A stretch of DNA of 5,532 nucleotides from Sphingobacteriales bacterium (GCA_004294195.1 REAQ01000048.1:1-5532), one strand, 5' to 3'. Counted from the stretch's first letter, positions 1-5,532 are shown. Program-made: numbers and translations. The notes: generated by a model from the letters alone, not told the origin.

Positions 1-145
1 TGATCTTATTGCTCTTAACGGCACCAGCTACCTGGATGGCACCACCAAACAAAAGGAATTTTTCCGTCAATGTGGTTTTACCTGCATCCGGGTGCGAAAT
101 GATCGCAAAAGTTCTCCGTTTCTGGATTTCACTATCGTATTTCAT
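1..145 (-). CDS. prfC: Peptide chain release factor 3 (RF3), N-terminal fragment
   Basis: The minus strand encodes 48 residues that begin [20 protein letters not shown] and run off the left edge. RF3 is a cytoplasmic translational GTPase of the EF-G/EF-Tu superfamily that recycles RF1 and RF2 from the ribosome after peptide release. The visible part holds the G1/P-loop SHPDAGKT (residues about 18-25), with the Asp-Ala-Gly-Lys-Thr form typical of RF3 and related factors. It is followed by [14 protein letters not shown] and AGAVKSNKI, which match the RF3 pattern closely; EF-G and LepA differ here. The ATG at 145-143 is the only plausible start: no other ATG occurs in frame before the upstream stop at 187-185, and RF3 proteins begin about this far ahead of [15 protein letters not shown]. 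No clear Shine-Dalgarno sequence precedes it. The gene is divergent from the YitT-family gene. Roughly nine tenths of it (family length about 525 residues) lies outside the window, so its integrity cannot be judged. Confidence 0.93.
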   Translation of the reverse strand, partial: MKYDSEIQKRRTFAIISHPDAGKTTLTEKFLLFGGAIQVAGAVKSNKI

Positions 146-164
146 GCGGCGCGAAGTTAAATGA

Positions 165-190
165 AAATAGCTATTGGCTAATGGCTATTT
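165..190. repeat. 26-bp hairpin made of three 7-bp units between divergent genes
   Basis: An 11-bp stem (165-175 with 180-190, including one T·G wobble at 172/183) closes a GGCT tetraloop at 176-179. The same DNA can be read as three tandem heptamers: AGCTATT (169-175), GGCTAAT (176-182) and GGCTATT (183-189). It lies 20 bp upstream of the prfC start and 49 bp upstream of the YitT-family start. It could act as a leader hairpin for either transcript or simply be a dispersed intergenic repeat. It lacks a T-run and lies between two gene starts, so it is not a terminator. The pairing is seen directly; the role is unknown. Confidence 0.6.
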
Positions 191-238
191 GCGACAGTAT
201 GCGCTGCATTGTTTGGTCAGGAATAGCGAAATTCGCGT

Positions 239-1171
239 ATGCGGGATCATGTCATAGAAACCACTCCGGGAACTAAATACGCGCATGCCAAAAAGGCTTA
301 TGCCACGAGGGTGATGATGCGCCGGTCCCTGCTGGACGGGTTCCTGGTGTTGCTGGGGGTCTTGTCTGCGGGTTTCGGCCTGAAGGGGTTTCTATTGCCC
401 AATGGATTTGTAGATGGTGGCGCCACTGGTATTTCACTTCTGCTGAGCAGGGTCACGGGCATGCCGCTTCCATGGTTGCTGATCCTTGTCAACAGTCCGT
501 TTATCCTGATGGGTTTTTCGCAGATCGGCAGGAATTTCGGTATCAAAACAGCCGTGGCCATAGTTGCATTGGCGATCACTGTAGCGGTTGTCCCTTATCC
601 TGTCATCACAGCAGATAAACTGTTGGTGGCCGTATTCGGCGGTTTTTTTCTGGGCGCCGGGATCGGTCTTGCCGTGCGTGGTGGCGGCGTGCTGGACGGC
701 ACAGAGACACTTGCGATTTATATATCGAGGAGAACCCACTTGACCATTGGCGACGTCATCCTCATCTTGAACATTGTCATCTTTTCATTTGCCGCATATC
801 TATTGGGAATCGAAACAGCCCTTTACGCCATCCTCACTTACCTGGCTGCATCCAAAACAGTGGACTTCATCATCGAGGGTATTGAGGAGTATACGGGCGT
901 AACCATCATTTCGCCAAAGGCCGATGATATCCGGAAAATGATCATCGTAAAACTGGGCCGGGGTGTCACTATGTACAAAGGTTCAGGTGGCTTTGGGAGA
1001 GGTGGGATGAAGTTCCACGACCAGCAGATTCTGTTTACTGTAATTACTCGTTTGGAAATCTCCAGGCTGCAGACAGAACTGGATGCCATCGATCCAAATG
1101 CCTTTGTGGTCATGCACTCCATCAGGGACACCAGGGGCGGTATGATCAAAAAGCGATCCCTTAGCAAATAG
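239..1171 (+). CDS. YitT family membrane protein (YitT membrane domain + DUF2179)
   Basis: This is a 310-residue inner-membrane protein. Residues about 30-210 form a YitT-type (DUF161) membrane domain with hydrophobic segments near 31-54, 77-95, 102-123, 127-146 and 168-190, plus a weaker one near 192-207. The glycine-rich LLPNGFVDGGATGIS (52-66) and GGGVLDGTETLA (148-159) match the paired family repeats. Residues about 219-300 form the soluble C-terminal DUF2179 domain, including GVTMYKGSGGF and ending near MHSIRDTRGG. Full length is normal for the family. The biochemical role of YitT proteins is not established; a small-molecule transporter with a regulatory C-terminal domain is a guess. 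The start at 239 is the first ATG after an in-frame stop at 224-226. However, the first 25 residues are polar, and GTG 311 or ATG 314/317 just before RRSLLDGFLVLLG would also give a standard N-terminus. No strong ribosome binding site decides this. It appears monocistronic. Confidence 0.9.
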   Translation: MRDHVIETTPGTKYAHAKKAYATRVMMRRSLLDGFLVLLGVLSAGFGLKGFLLPNGFVDGGATGISLLLSRVTGMPLPWLLILVNSPFILMGFSQIGRNFGIKTAVAIVALAITVAVVPYPVITADKLLVAVFGGFFLGAGIGLAVRGGGVLDGTETLAIYISRRTHLTIGDVILILNIVIFSFAAYLLGIETALYAILTYLAASKTVDFIIEGIEEYTGVTIISPKADDIRKMIIVKLGRGVTMYKGSGGFGRGGMKFHDQQILFTVITRLEISRLQTELDAIDPNAFVVMHSIRDTRGGMIKKRSLSK

Positions 1172-1234
1172 CCATCCCGTCCATCACGCATTAACCATGC
1201 TATTCTTCCGCTTATCCATCCATTATTTCCTGCC

Positions 1235-1242
1235 TATCTTTG
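1235..1242 (+). promoter_or_regulatory. Bacteroidota-type -7 box upstream of the permease pair
   Basis: TATCTTTG matches the Bacteroidota -7 consensus TAnnTTTG exactly. Transcription would start roughly at 1246-1250, giving a leader of about 12-16 nt before the ATG at 1262. The expected -33 element (TTTG or TTG about 19-21 bp upstream, near 1211-1216) is not evident, so the call rests on the -7 box and its position. Confidence 0.5.
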
Positions 1243-1248
1243 AAGCCA

Positions 1249-1256
1249 TATATTTG
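1249..1256 (+). promoter_or_regulatory. Second TAnnTTTG box, 14 bp downstream of the first
   Basis: TATATTTG is also an exact match to TAnnTTTG but ends only 5 bp before the ATG at 1262. A transcript from it would be leaderless or nearly so, or would favour the internal ATG at 1283. It may be chance in an A+T-rich leader. No convincing -33 element is seen at the right distance. Confidence 0.25.
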
Positions 1257-1261
1257 AAACT

Positions 1262-2515
1262 ATGAGGCGTTTTTTCGAGATCATGGGAAACAGTTTCCGG
1301 CTGGCATTGCTGGAACTCAGGAATAACAAGCTCAGGACCACCCTGTCCCTGCTTGGCGTGACCTTTGGCATCTTCTGTATCATCGGCGTGCTGGCCACCG
1401 TGAACAGCCTCGAAACAAACGTGCAGAACGATATCAAAAAACTCGGAGACAACACCATTTACATCGACAAATGGGTCTATGGCGGCGGCGGCGGCGATTA
1501 TCCCTGGTGGAAATTCGTGAACAGGCCTGAACCAAGTTTTGAAGAAATGGAAAAGTTGAAACAGGACACCGCGATTGTAGGGAAAATCACCTTCGTTCTG
1601 GACAATCAATCCAATATTGAAACACAAAGCAGCGTACTCGAGAGGATTGAAGTATATGGCCCCACGGCAGGTTTTGAAACCCTACAGCCTTTTGAAATGC
1701 AGTTCGGTCGCTATTTCAGCGCTTCTGAATTGGAAAAGGGTTCACCTATAGCCGTTATCGGGTACACCAATGCAGAGGTTTTGTTTGGGAAGCCAGAAAA
1801 AGCCATAGGCCAGAAAATAAAAGTGAAAGGCAAAGAAGCATCGGTAATCGGTGTAATCAAAAAACAGGGTAAAGGTGTTTTGGGCGGAGGCTGGGAATTT
1901 GACGAAGCTGTGATGATGCCTTATCCATTTTTCAAACAGGTTTTCCGTGAGAAATGGTCTAACCCGAAGATCATGATCCAGGGTAGAGATGGTATAGCTC
2001 TGGACGCGTTTAAAGATGAACTCAGAGGAAGAATGAGAAATATCAGAAGACTGGGGCCCAAAGAGGAAGATGATTTTGCCCTGAATGCCATCAGTGATTT
2101 CAGCAAGCAAGTGAGCGGTTTCTTCGGATCCGTTACCCTCGGTGGCTGGTTCATCGGACTGCTCAGTCTCATCGTAGGCGCTTTCAGTATTGCTAATATT
2201 ATGTTTGTGACCGTGCGTGAACGTACGCCCATCATTGGTCTCAAAAAAGCCATTGGTGCAAAGAAAAGTACCATTTTGGCCGAGTTCCTCCTGGAGTCTG
2301 CATTCATCTGCCTGGTAGGTGGAGCCATCGGCGTTTTGCTGGTATTTGGATTGACGTTCTTGTTAACCAGTCTATTCAATTTTCCTGTATTCATCAGCAT
2401 GAAGATCCTCGGCGTTGCGGTAGGCATCTGTATTGCCATCGGTATAGGCGCGGGAATTATCCCGGCATCTATTGCAGCAAAACTGGATCCGGTGGTTGCC
2501 ATCAGATCGAAATAA
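1262..2515 (+). CDS. ABC transporter permease, MacB/FtsX type (first of a pair)
   Basis: This 417-residue permease belongs to the MacB/FtsX (type VII, mechanotransmission) group. A cytoplasmic N-terminal segment (LELRNNKLRTTLSLLGV, 17-33) leads into TM1 (about 27-47). A large periplasmic MacB_PCD-like domain follows (about 50-285), then three C-terminal TM helices (about 291-317, 342-371 and 381-402), the FtsX fold. The cytoplasmic loop VRERTPIIGLKKAIGAKKST (318-337) is the element that usually contacts the ATPase, and the ending LDPVVAIRSK is typical. There is no fused nucleotide-binding domain, unlike MacB itself, so an ATPase subunit must come from elsewhere. Such permeases do not usually conduct substrate but couple ATP hydrolysis to extracytoplasmic work such as lipoprotein, peptide or drug handling; the substrate here is unknown. 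The loop at 74-78 is five glycines encoded by GGC repeats, followed by PWWK. The start at 1262 is assumed; ATG 1283 (MGNSF) is a reasonable alternative. A paralogue follows after 15 bp. Confidence 0.9.
   Translation: MRRFFEIMGNSFRLALLELRNNKLRTTLSLLGVTFGIFCIIGVLATVNSLETNVQNDIKKLGDNTIYIDKWVYGGGGGDYPWWKFVNRPEPSFEEMEKLKQDTAIVGKITFVLDNQSNIETQSSVLERIEVYGPTAGFETLQPFEMQFGRYFSASELEKGSPIAVIGYTNAEVLFGKPEKAIGQKIKVKGKEASVIGVIKKQGKGVLGGGWEFDEAVMMPYPFFKQVFREKWSNPKIMIQGRDGIALDAFKDELRGRMRNIRRLGPKEEDDFALNAISDFSKQVSGFFGSVTLGGWFIGLLSLIVGAFSIANIMFVTVRERTPIIGLKKAIGAKKSTILAEFLLESAFICLVGGAIGVLLVFGLTFLLTSLFNFPVFISMKILGVAVGICIAIGIGAGIIPASIAAKLDPVVAIRSK
1481..1495 (+). repeat. (GGC)5 trinucleotide run inside the first permease
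   Basis: Five consecutive GGC codons encode Gly74-Gly78 in the periplasmic loop just before a conserved Trp-Trp pair. The paralogue has only Gly-Gly followed by DPSMWW at the matching place. A slippage-prone run with a multiple-of-three unit can change loop length without a frameshift. It is short and may simply be a glycine-rich loop. Confidence 0.5.
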
Positions 2516-2530
2516 TATTTACATTAGCGA

Positions 2531-3766
2531 ATGCTGTCATTCGCGTGGCAAATTCTAAAGCTCACCATCGAGGAATTTTCACACAACAAAGTCAGGACCT
2601 TCCTTTCCTTGTTGGGCATCGCCATCGGCATATTCTGCATCATTGCCGTTCAGGCTACTACCAATAGCCTGGAATACAACGTCCGATCAGGCATAGATAA
2701 ACTCCAACGCAATACCATTTTTGTGCAACGCACCCCCTGGGGTGGTGATCCGTCTATGTGGTGGAAATACCAGCAAAGACCGCAGATGGCGTTGGAAGAA
2801 GCTGAATACATTCAAAAGAAAGAGCAGACGATCAAAAATGCGGCATTCGTCAGTTTTTACAATGCCACGGTGGAATACCAGAACCAGGTCCTGGAGAATG
2901 TGGTGTGGTACGGCGTATCAGAGCGGTTTGATAAAGTACAGGATGTGGAGATCGCCTATGGCCGCTATATCAGCGTGGCCGAGTTTGCCGATGCCACCAA
3001 TGTGCTGGTGATGGGCTATGAAAATGCATTGAAACTGTTTGGGCAACCAGAAAGGGCTGTGGGCAAGACCATTCAGATGGCCGGACAAAAATGCCAGGTG
3101 GTGGGAGTAGTGAAGAAAACCGGCAGAAGCCTGGTGGGCGGCTGGGATTTCGATAATATTGTGCTTGTAACGGCAAGTTTTTGCAAGAAAGTGGCCAATT
3201 TCAGGAAACTGGAGTCATTTATCATTGTTCAGGGCCGGGAGGGCATTGCCCCTGAAGAAGTGAAGGGCGATATCCGTTCCTCGCTTCGGGCTGCCAGGCG
3301 AATCCCGCCCAAAAGGGAGGATAATTTCTCCCTGAACGACGTAACGGCGATTTCCGGCTCGATGTCTACCCTTTTCACCAATATTAACCTTGGCGGCTGG
3401 TTTATCGCCTTCCTGGCTTTATTGGTTGGCGGCTTTGGGGTGGCCAACATTATGTTTGTATCGGTGAGGGAAAGAACAAACATCATTGGCCTGAAAAAAG
3501 CCATCGGCGCCAAAAAATCAACGATTTTGCTGGAATTCCTGCTTGAATCCGCGTTTTTATGCCTGATTGGCGGGGCAATAGGATTAATTTTTGTTTTTCC
3601 CCTCACCTTCGTACTTTCAAATCTGTTGAAATTCAATATCTTCCTTTCCTGGGGGAATATCCTCCTTTCCGTCATCCTGTGTATCATTTTAGGGATCCTG
3701 TCCGGCATTATTCCGGCGTCCATCGCCGCAAGGATGGACCCGGTGCAGGCCATTAGGTCCAAGTAG
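2531..3766 (+). CDS. ABC transporter permease, MacB/FtsX type (second of a pair)
   Basis: This 411-residue protein is a full-length paralogue of the preceding permease with the same order of parts. It has an N-terminal segment EEFSHNKVRTFLSLLGI (14-30), TM1 (about 24-44), a periplasmic domain (about 46-282), and three C-terminal helices (about 288-311, 335-363 and 370-396). The ATPase-coupling loop GLKKAIGAKKSTIL (320-333) is identical to that of its neighbour, and the end MDPVQAIRSK is nearly so. The periplasmic SMWWK (75-79) aligns with PWWK in the first copy, and LVGGWDFD (201-208) aligns with LGGGWEFD. It starts 15 bp after the upstream stop, with no Shine-Dalgarno sequence, and is almost certainly co-transcribed. 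The likely arrangement is a heterodimeric permease working with one ATPase encoded elsewhere (inference). The substrate is unknown. The periplasmic domains have diverged much more than the C-terminal membrane parts. Confidence 0.9.
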   Translation: MLSFAWQILKLTIEEFSHNKVRTFLSLLGIAIGIFCIIAVQATTNSLEYNVRSGIDKLQRNTIFVQRTPWGGDPSMWWKYQQRPQMALEEAEYIQKKEQTIKNAAFVSFYNATVEYQNQVLENVVWYGVSERFDKVQDVEIAYGRYISVAEFADATNVLVMGYENALKLFGQPERAVGKTIQMAGQKCQVVGVVKKTGRSLVGGWDFDNIVLVTASFCKKVANFRKLESFIIVQGREGIAPEEVKGDIRSSLRAARRIPPKREDNFSLNDVTAISGSMSTLFTNINLGGWFIAFLALLVGGFGVANIMFVSVRERTNIIGLKKAIGAKKSTILLEFLLESAFLCLIGGAIGLIFVFPLTFVLSNLLKFNIFLSWGNILLSVILCIILGILSGIIPASIAARMDPVQAIRSK

Positions 3767-3811
3767 CATCCGCACCCAATAAAACATATGATCCAACGTT
3801 ATTAGATTAAG

Positions 3812-3838
3812 AAAACAGTTTGGACAGCTGTTGTTTTT
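3812..3838 (+). terminator. Weak hairpin with T-run after the permease pair
   Basis: AACAG (3814-3818) can pair with CTGTT (3828-3832) around a 9-nt loop. The stem extends by A3812-A3813 with T3834-T3835 if G3833 is bulged, and a T-run covers 3834-3838. The position, 45 bp after the permease stop and before a new unit, suits a Rho-independent terminator. The stem has only two G-C pairs, so the call is tentative. Confidence 0.3.
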
Positions 3839-3858
3839 AATCCAATGTCATCAATTTG
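3831..3858 (+). promoter_or_regulatory. Possible promoter for the small-protein / tsaD / trmN6 unit
   Basis: TTG (3831-3833) lies 17 bp before TCAATTTG (3851-3858), which matches the Bacteroidota TAnnTTTG -7 box at 5 of 6 fixed positions. The spacing is slightly short of the usual 19-21 bp. It sits 7 bp ahead of the ATG at 3866, implying a nearly leaderless message. It overlaps the terminator-like hairpin, so both calls are weak. Confidence 0.25.
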
Positions 3859-3865
3859 AAGTTGT

Positions 3866-4168
3866 ATGGTCAAGCTTATTTATGGTGCAATGCTGATGTT
3901 GTTGTCCTCCGCAGCATTCCTGTTCTCGAAAGAGAAAGATGATCTACCCTGTAAACAGTCCCTGGTTGGTGTGGTGAAAGAAATGAAAACCGATGAAGCA
4001 GTTTATCTGTGCATTGAAACCGCCGATCACAACATTGTTTTTCCATCTATTGAAAATGAGAGGGTTGTCTTAGCTGCTGGCGCAAAAGTGCGCGTATGCT
4101 ATGACTCTGCAGGCACATTTAAGGAGTATTCACGAATCAGGATAAATCATGTAAGCTACTTACCTTAG
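3866..4168 (+). CDS. Small exported protein of unknown function
   Basis: This 100-residue protein is not one I recognise. Residues 1-22 look like a signal peptide or a single membrane anchor: a short n-region MVK, a hydrophobic core LIYGAMLMLLSSAAFLF, then charged SKEKDD. There is no lipobox cysteine, so a lipoprotein is unlikely. The remainder (about 30-100) alternates hydrophobic and polar residues in short strands (LVGVVKEM, AVYLCIET, KVRVCYDSAG, RIRINHVSYL), consistent with a small beta-barrel such as an OB-like fold; this is inference from pattern only. Cysteines at 29, 49 and 78 could allow a disulphide. It ends 7 bp before tsaD and is probably in the same operon, although nothing in it suggests a tRNA-related role. 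Support for a real gene is the export signal, the tight spacing and the absence of a better reading elsewhere. The start could also be Met9 or Met11, but these would shorten the hydrophobic core. Confidence 0.7.
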   Translation: MVKLIYGAMLMLLSSAAFLFSKEKDDLPCKQSLVGVVKEMKTDEAVYLCIETADHNIVFPSIENERVVLAAGAKVRVCYDSAGTFKEYSRIRINHVSYLP

Positions 4169-4175
4169 CGGTTCT

Positions 4176-5171
4176 ATGCCGCTTCACCTTCTCGCCATTG
4201 AATCGTCTTGCGACGAAACAAGTGCTTCCGTTTGTACCGATGGCAGGATCGTGTCCAATATTATAGCTACTCAAAAGATTCATGAACAATATGGCGGCGT
4301 AGTGCCGGAATTGGCCAGCAGGGCACATATGCAAAATATTGTCCCTGTAGTGGATGCCGCGCTTACAAAAGCCGGTGTTAGATCCGATGATTTATCGGCC
4401 GTAGCGTTTACCCGTTCGCCCGGATTAATCGGGGCACTGTTGGTAGGTGCCGGTTTTGCAAAATCCATGGCACTCGCGCTGGATATCCCCCTGATTTCCG
4501 TCCATCACATGCAGGCGCATGTACTCGCCAATTGCATCGAAGATCCCCTTCCCCCGTTTCCATTTCTTTGCCTCACCGTCAGTGGCGGACATACCCAGAT
4601 CGTATTATGTAAAAGTTATGTAGAAATGGAAGTCATCGGTGAAACCATTGATGACGCTGCGGGTGAAGCATACGATAAGTCGGCTAAATTACTTGGCCTG
4701 CCCTACCCCGGTGGTCCGTTGATCGATCAATATGCGGCCGATGGAGATCCCCATCGATTTCAATTCGCCGAGCCACAGATCCCCGGACTGGATTTCAGTT
4801 TCAGTGGCGTGAAAACATCGATCTTATATTTCCTTCAACAACAGCGCGCAGCAGATCCTGCTTTCGTAGAAAAAAAACTGAACGATCTCTGTGCATCCAT
4901 TCAATACCGCATCAACAGCATCCTGCTGCAAAAAATGAAGAAGGCGGCACAACAAACCGGCATTAAGGCAGTTTGCCTTGCGGGCGGGGTTTCTGCCAAC
5001 AAAGGGCTAAGAGCCGAATTTACAACGATGGGGGAAAAACTGGGATGGAATACGTATATCCCTGCTTTTGAATACTGTACAGACAATGCTGCGATGATCG
5101 CCATCACAGCTTATCATAAATACCTGGCTGGCGAGTTTAGTGGTTTGGATATCACTCCTTCTGCCCGATGA
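4176..5171 (+). CDS. tsaD: tRNA N6-adenosine threonylcarbamoyltransferase TsaD
   Basis: TsaD (Gcp/YgjD/Kae1 family) transfers the threonylcarbamoyl group from threonylcarbamoyl-AMP to A37 of ANN-decoding tRNAs, giving t6A. In bacteria it works with TsaB and TsaE in the cytoplasm. The 331-residue length is normal. Family landmarks are intact: LAIESSCDETS (6-16), GGVVPELASRAH (40-51), the metal ligands His111 and His115 in HMQAH, the nucleotide-binding SGGHTQ (136-141), DDAAGEAYDKSAKLLGLPYPGG (159-180), FSFSGVKTS (207-215), LAGGVSANKGLR (268-279), and the third metal ligand Asp303 in CTDNAAMIA. All expected catalytic residues are present, so it should be active. The ATG at 4176 gives the standard start, only a few residues before the first beta strand, 7 bp after the upstream small gene. 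Its TGA stop overlaps the start of trmN6 in the sequence ATGA, indicating translational coupling. Confidence 0.98.
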   Translation: MPLHLLAIESSCDETSASVCTDGRIVSNIIATQKIHEQYGGVVPELASRAHMQNIVPVVDAALTKAGVRSDDLSAVAFTRSPGLIGALLVGAGFAKSMALALDIPLISVHHMQAHVLANCIEDPLPPFPFLCLTVSGGHTQIVLCKSYVEMEVIGETIDDAAGEAYDKSAKLLGLPYPGGPLIDQYAADGDPHRFQFAEPQIPGLDFSFSGVKTSILYFLQQQRAADPAFVEKKLNDLCASIQYRINSILLQKMKKAAQQTGIKAVCLAGGVSANKGLRAEFTTMGEKLGWNTYIPAFEYCTDNAAMIAITAYHKYLAGEFSGLDITPSAR

Positions 5172-5532
5172 ATACATATTTCCAATTCAAACAGTTTACG
5201 GTGCACCAGGAAAACTGTGCAATGAAGGTGAGTACAGACGCATGTTTGTTTGGTGCATGGCTGGCTCAGAGAGGCATTGGGCATTGGGCATTGGGCATGA
5301 GGGGCAGTAGGCATAGGGCATTGGACATTGGGGGCGGTACTGGATTATTGAGCCTGATGCTTGCACAATCAAGTACACTTCACATTGATGCGATAGAATT
5401 GGAAGAGGATTGCTTTGTGCAAATGAAAAACAATGTTGATGCAAGTCCGTGGGCTTCAAGGATTGGTTGCATTGAAGGTGATGTTCGCAGTTTTGCATTT
5501 ACAAGCAGATACGACTTGATCTTTTCCAATCC
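5168..5532 (+). CDS. trmN6: tRNA1(Val) A37 N6-methyltransferase TrmN6, N-terminal part
   Basis: This frame is open from the ATG at 5168 to the right edge (121 full codons, no stop) and is easily missed because it is cut. TrmN6 (YfiC family) is a SAM-dependent methyltransferase that makes m6A37 on valine tRNA with the cmo5UAC anticodon. Evidence includes FQFKQFTVHQENCAMKVSTD (5-24), which is the family's characteristic N-terminus, then FGAW (28-31). SAM motif I is LDIGGGTGLLSLMLA (52-66), the acidic strand-2 end is IDAIELEE (73-80), and SPWASRI (93-99) and EGDVRSF (103-109) follow. The frame ends in YDLIFSNP (115-122), the start of the NPPY target-base motif. Residues 34-50, between FGAWLA and motif I, come largely from a heptamer repeat and make this linker roughly 11 residues longer than in the E. 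coli protein as I recall it. The frame stays open through the repeat, so the protein is probably functional. The ATGA overlap with tsaD implies coupled translation. Confidence 0.92.
   Translation, partial: MNTYFQFKQFTVHQENCAMKVSTDACLFGAWLAQRGIGHWALGMRGSRHRALDIGGGTGLLSLMLAQSSTLHIDAIELEEDCFVQMKNNVDASPWASRIGCIEGDVRSFAFTSRYDLIFSN
5273..5330 (+). repeat. Eight degenerate 7-bp units (consensus GGCATTG) inside trmN6
   Basis: Units begin at 5273, 5280 and 5287 (all GGCATTG), 5294 (GGCATGA), 5303 (GGCAGTA), 5310 (GGCATAG), 5317 (GGCATTG) and 5324 (GACATTG). Two extra bases at 5301-5302 shift the phase once. The run encodes residues 36-54 in frame. The last units overlap the conserved ALDIG codons, which resemble the repeat themselves, so the array may have grown from or into motif I. 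On the other strand the unit reads CAATGCC, which produces Cys/Pro/Met/Asn-rich non-coding frames. It resembles in style the heptameric short tandem repeats known as STRR in cyanobacteria; family membership is not established here. Confidence 0.8.

Noticed and set aside
1..145. EF-G, LepA or TypA instead of RF3
   Set aside because: The sequence around the P-loop ([13 protein letters not shown] followed by LLFGGAIQ and AGAVK) fits RF3; those other factors have different residues after the P-loop.
182..238. Promoter for the YitT-family gene
   Set aside because: TTTG at 188-191 and ATTGTTTG at 208-215 give roughly the right spacing, but the -7 box lacks the TA, so support is too weak to list.
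1172..1234. Terminator after the YitT-family gene
   Set aside because: I could find no stable inverted repeat followed by a T-run in this stretch.
1921..2502. Long minus-strand open frame (193 codons) within the first permease
   Set aside because: It is antisense to a gene with clear domain structure, has no recognisable motif, and the matching antisense frame in the paralogue (3229-3762) follows from the conserved sense sequence.
3824..3831. Perfect 8-bp palindrome ACAGCTGT as an operator
   Set aside because: It is too short to be significant alone and lies inside the terminator-like hairpin region; no second half-site or repeated copy is seen.
5196..5498. Minus-strand frame of about 100 codons rich in Cys, Pro, Met and Asn
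   Set aside because: Its composition comes from the reverse reading of the heptamer array, and it lies antisense to the well-supported trmN6.

Overview
The window looks like ordinary chromosome from a Bacteroidota organism, probably close to Chitinophagaceae or Sphingobacteriia (inference). The reasons are an RF3 N-terminus typical of that phylum, a pair of MacB/FtsX-type permeases with the Trp-Trp loop I associate with Bacteroidota homologues, perfect TAnnTTTG boxes of the kind used by the Bacteroidota primary sigma factor, and almost no Shine-Dalgarno sequences before the start codons. There is no rRNA, tRNA, CRISPR array, transposase or phage gene. No gene-free stretch exceeds 100 bp.

Layout. 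Positions 1-145 (minus strand) hold the 5' end of prfC (release factor 3). It is divergent from a YitT-family membrane protein at 239-1171. The 93-bp gap between them holds a perfect-looking hairpin built from three 7-bp units. Next are two tandem, paralogous ABC-transporter permease genes (1262-2515 and 2531-3766) preceded by TAnnTTTG boxes; no ATPase gene is visible beside them. After a 99-bp gap with a weak terminator-like hairpin comes a compact translation-related unit: a small exported protein of unknown function (3866-4168), tsaD (4176-5171), and the 5' part of trmN6 (5168 to the window end). The trmN6 gene overlaps tsaD by 4 bp (ATGA) and has no stop codon in the window.

Function. TsaD completes t6A37 synthesis on ANN-decoding tRNAs, and TrmN6 makes m6A37 on a valine tRNA. 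Two enzymes acting on tRNA position 37 therefore appear to be translationally coupled, and RF3 nearby also serves translation. The two permeases probably form one transporter with an ATPase encoded elsewhere.

The most unusual feature is a run of eight degenerate 7-bp units (consensus GGCATTG) at 5273-5330. It lies in frame inside trmN6, immediately before and partly overlapping the SAM-binding motif I. It lengthens a linker by roughly 11 residues compared with the E. coli protein as I remember it. A related 7-bp run sits in the prfC/YitT gap. This suggests a dispersed heptamer-repeat family that can occupy coding sequence without breaking it. I see no convincing new multi-gene system here.
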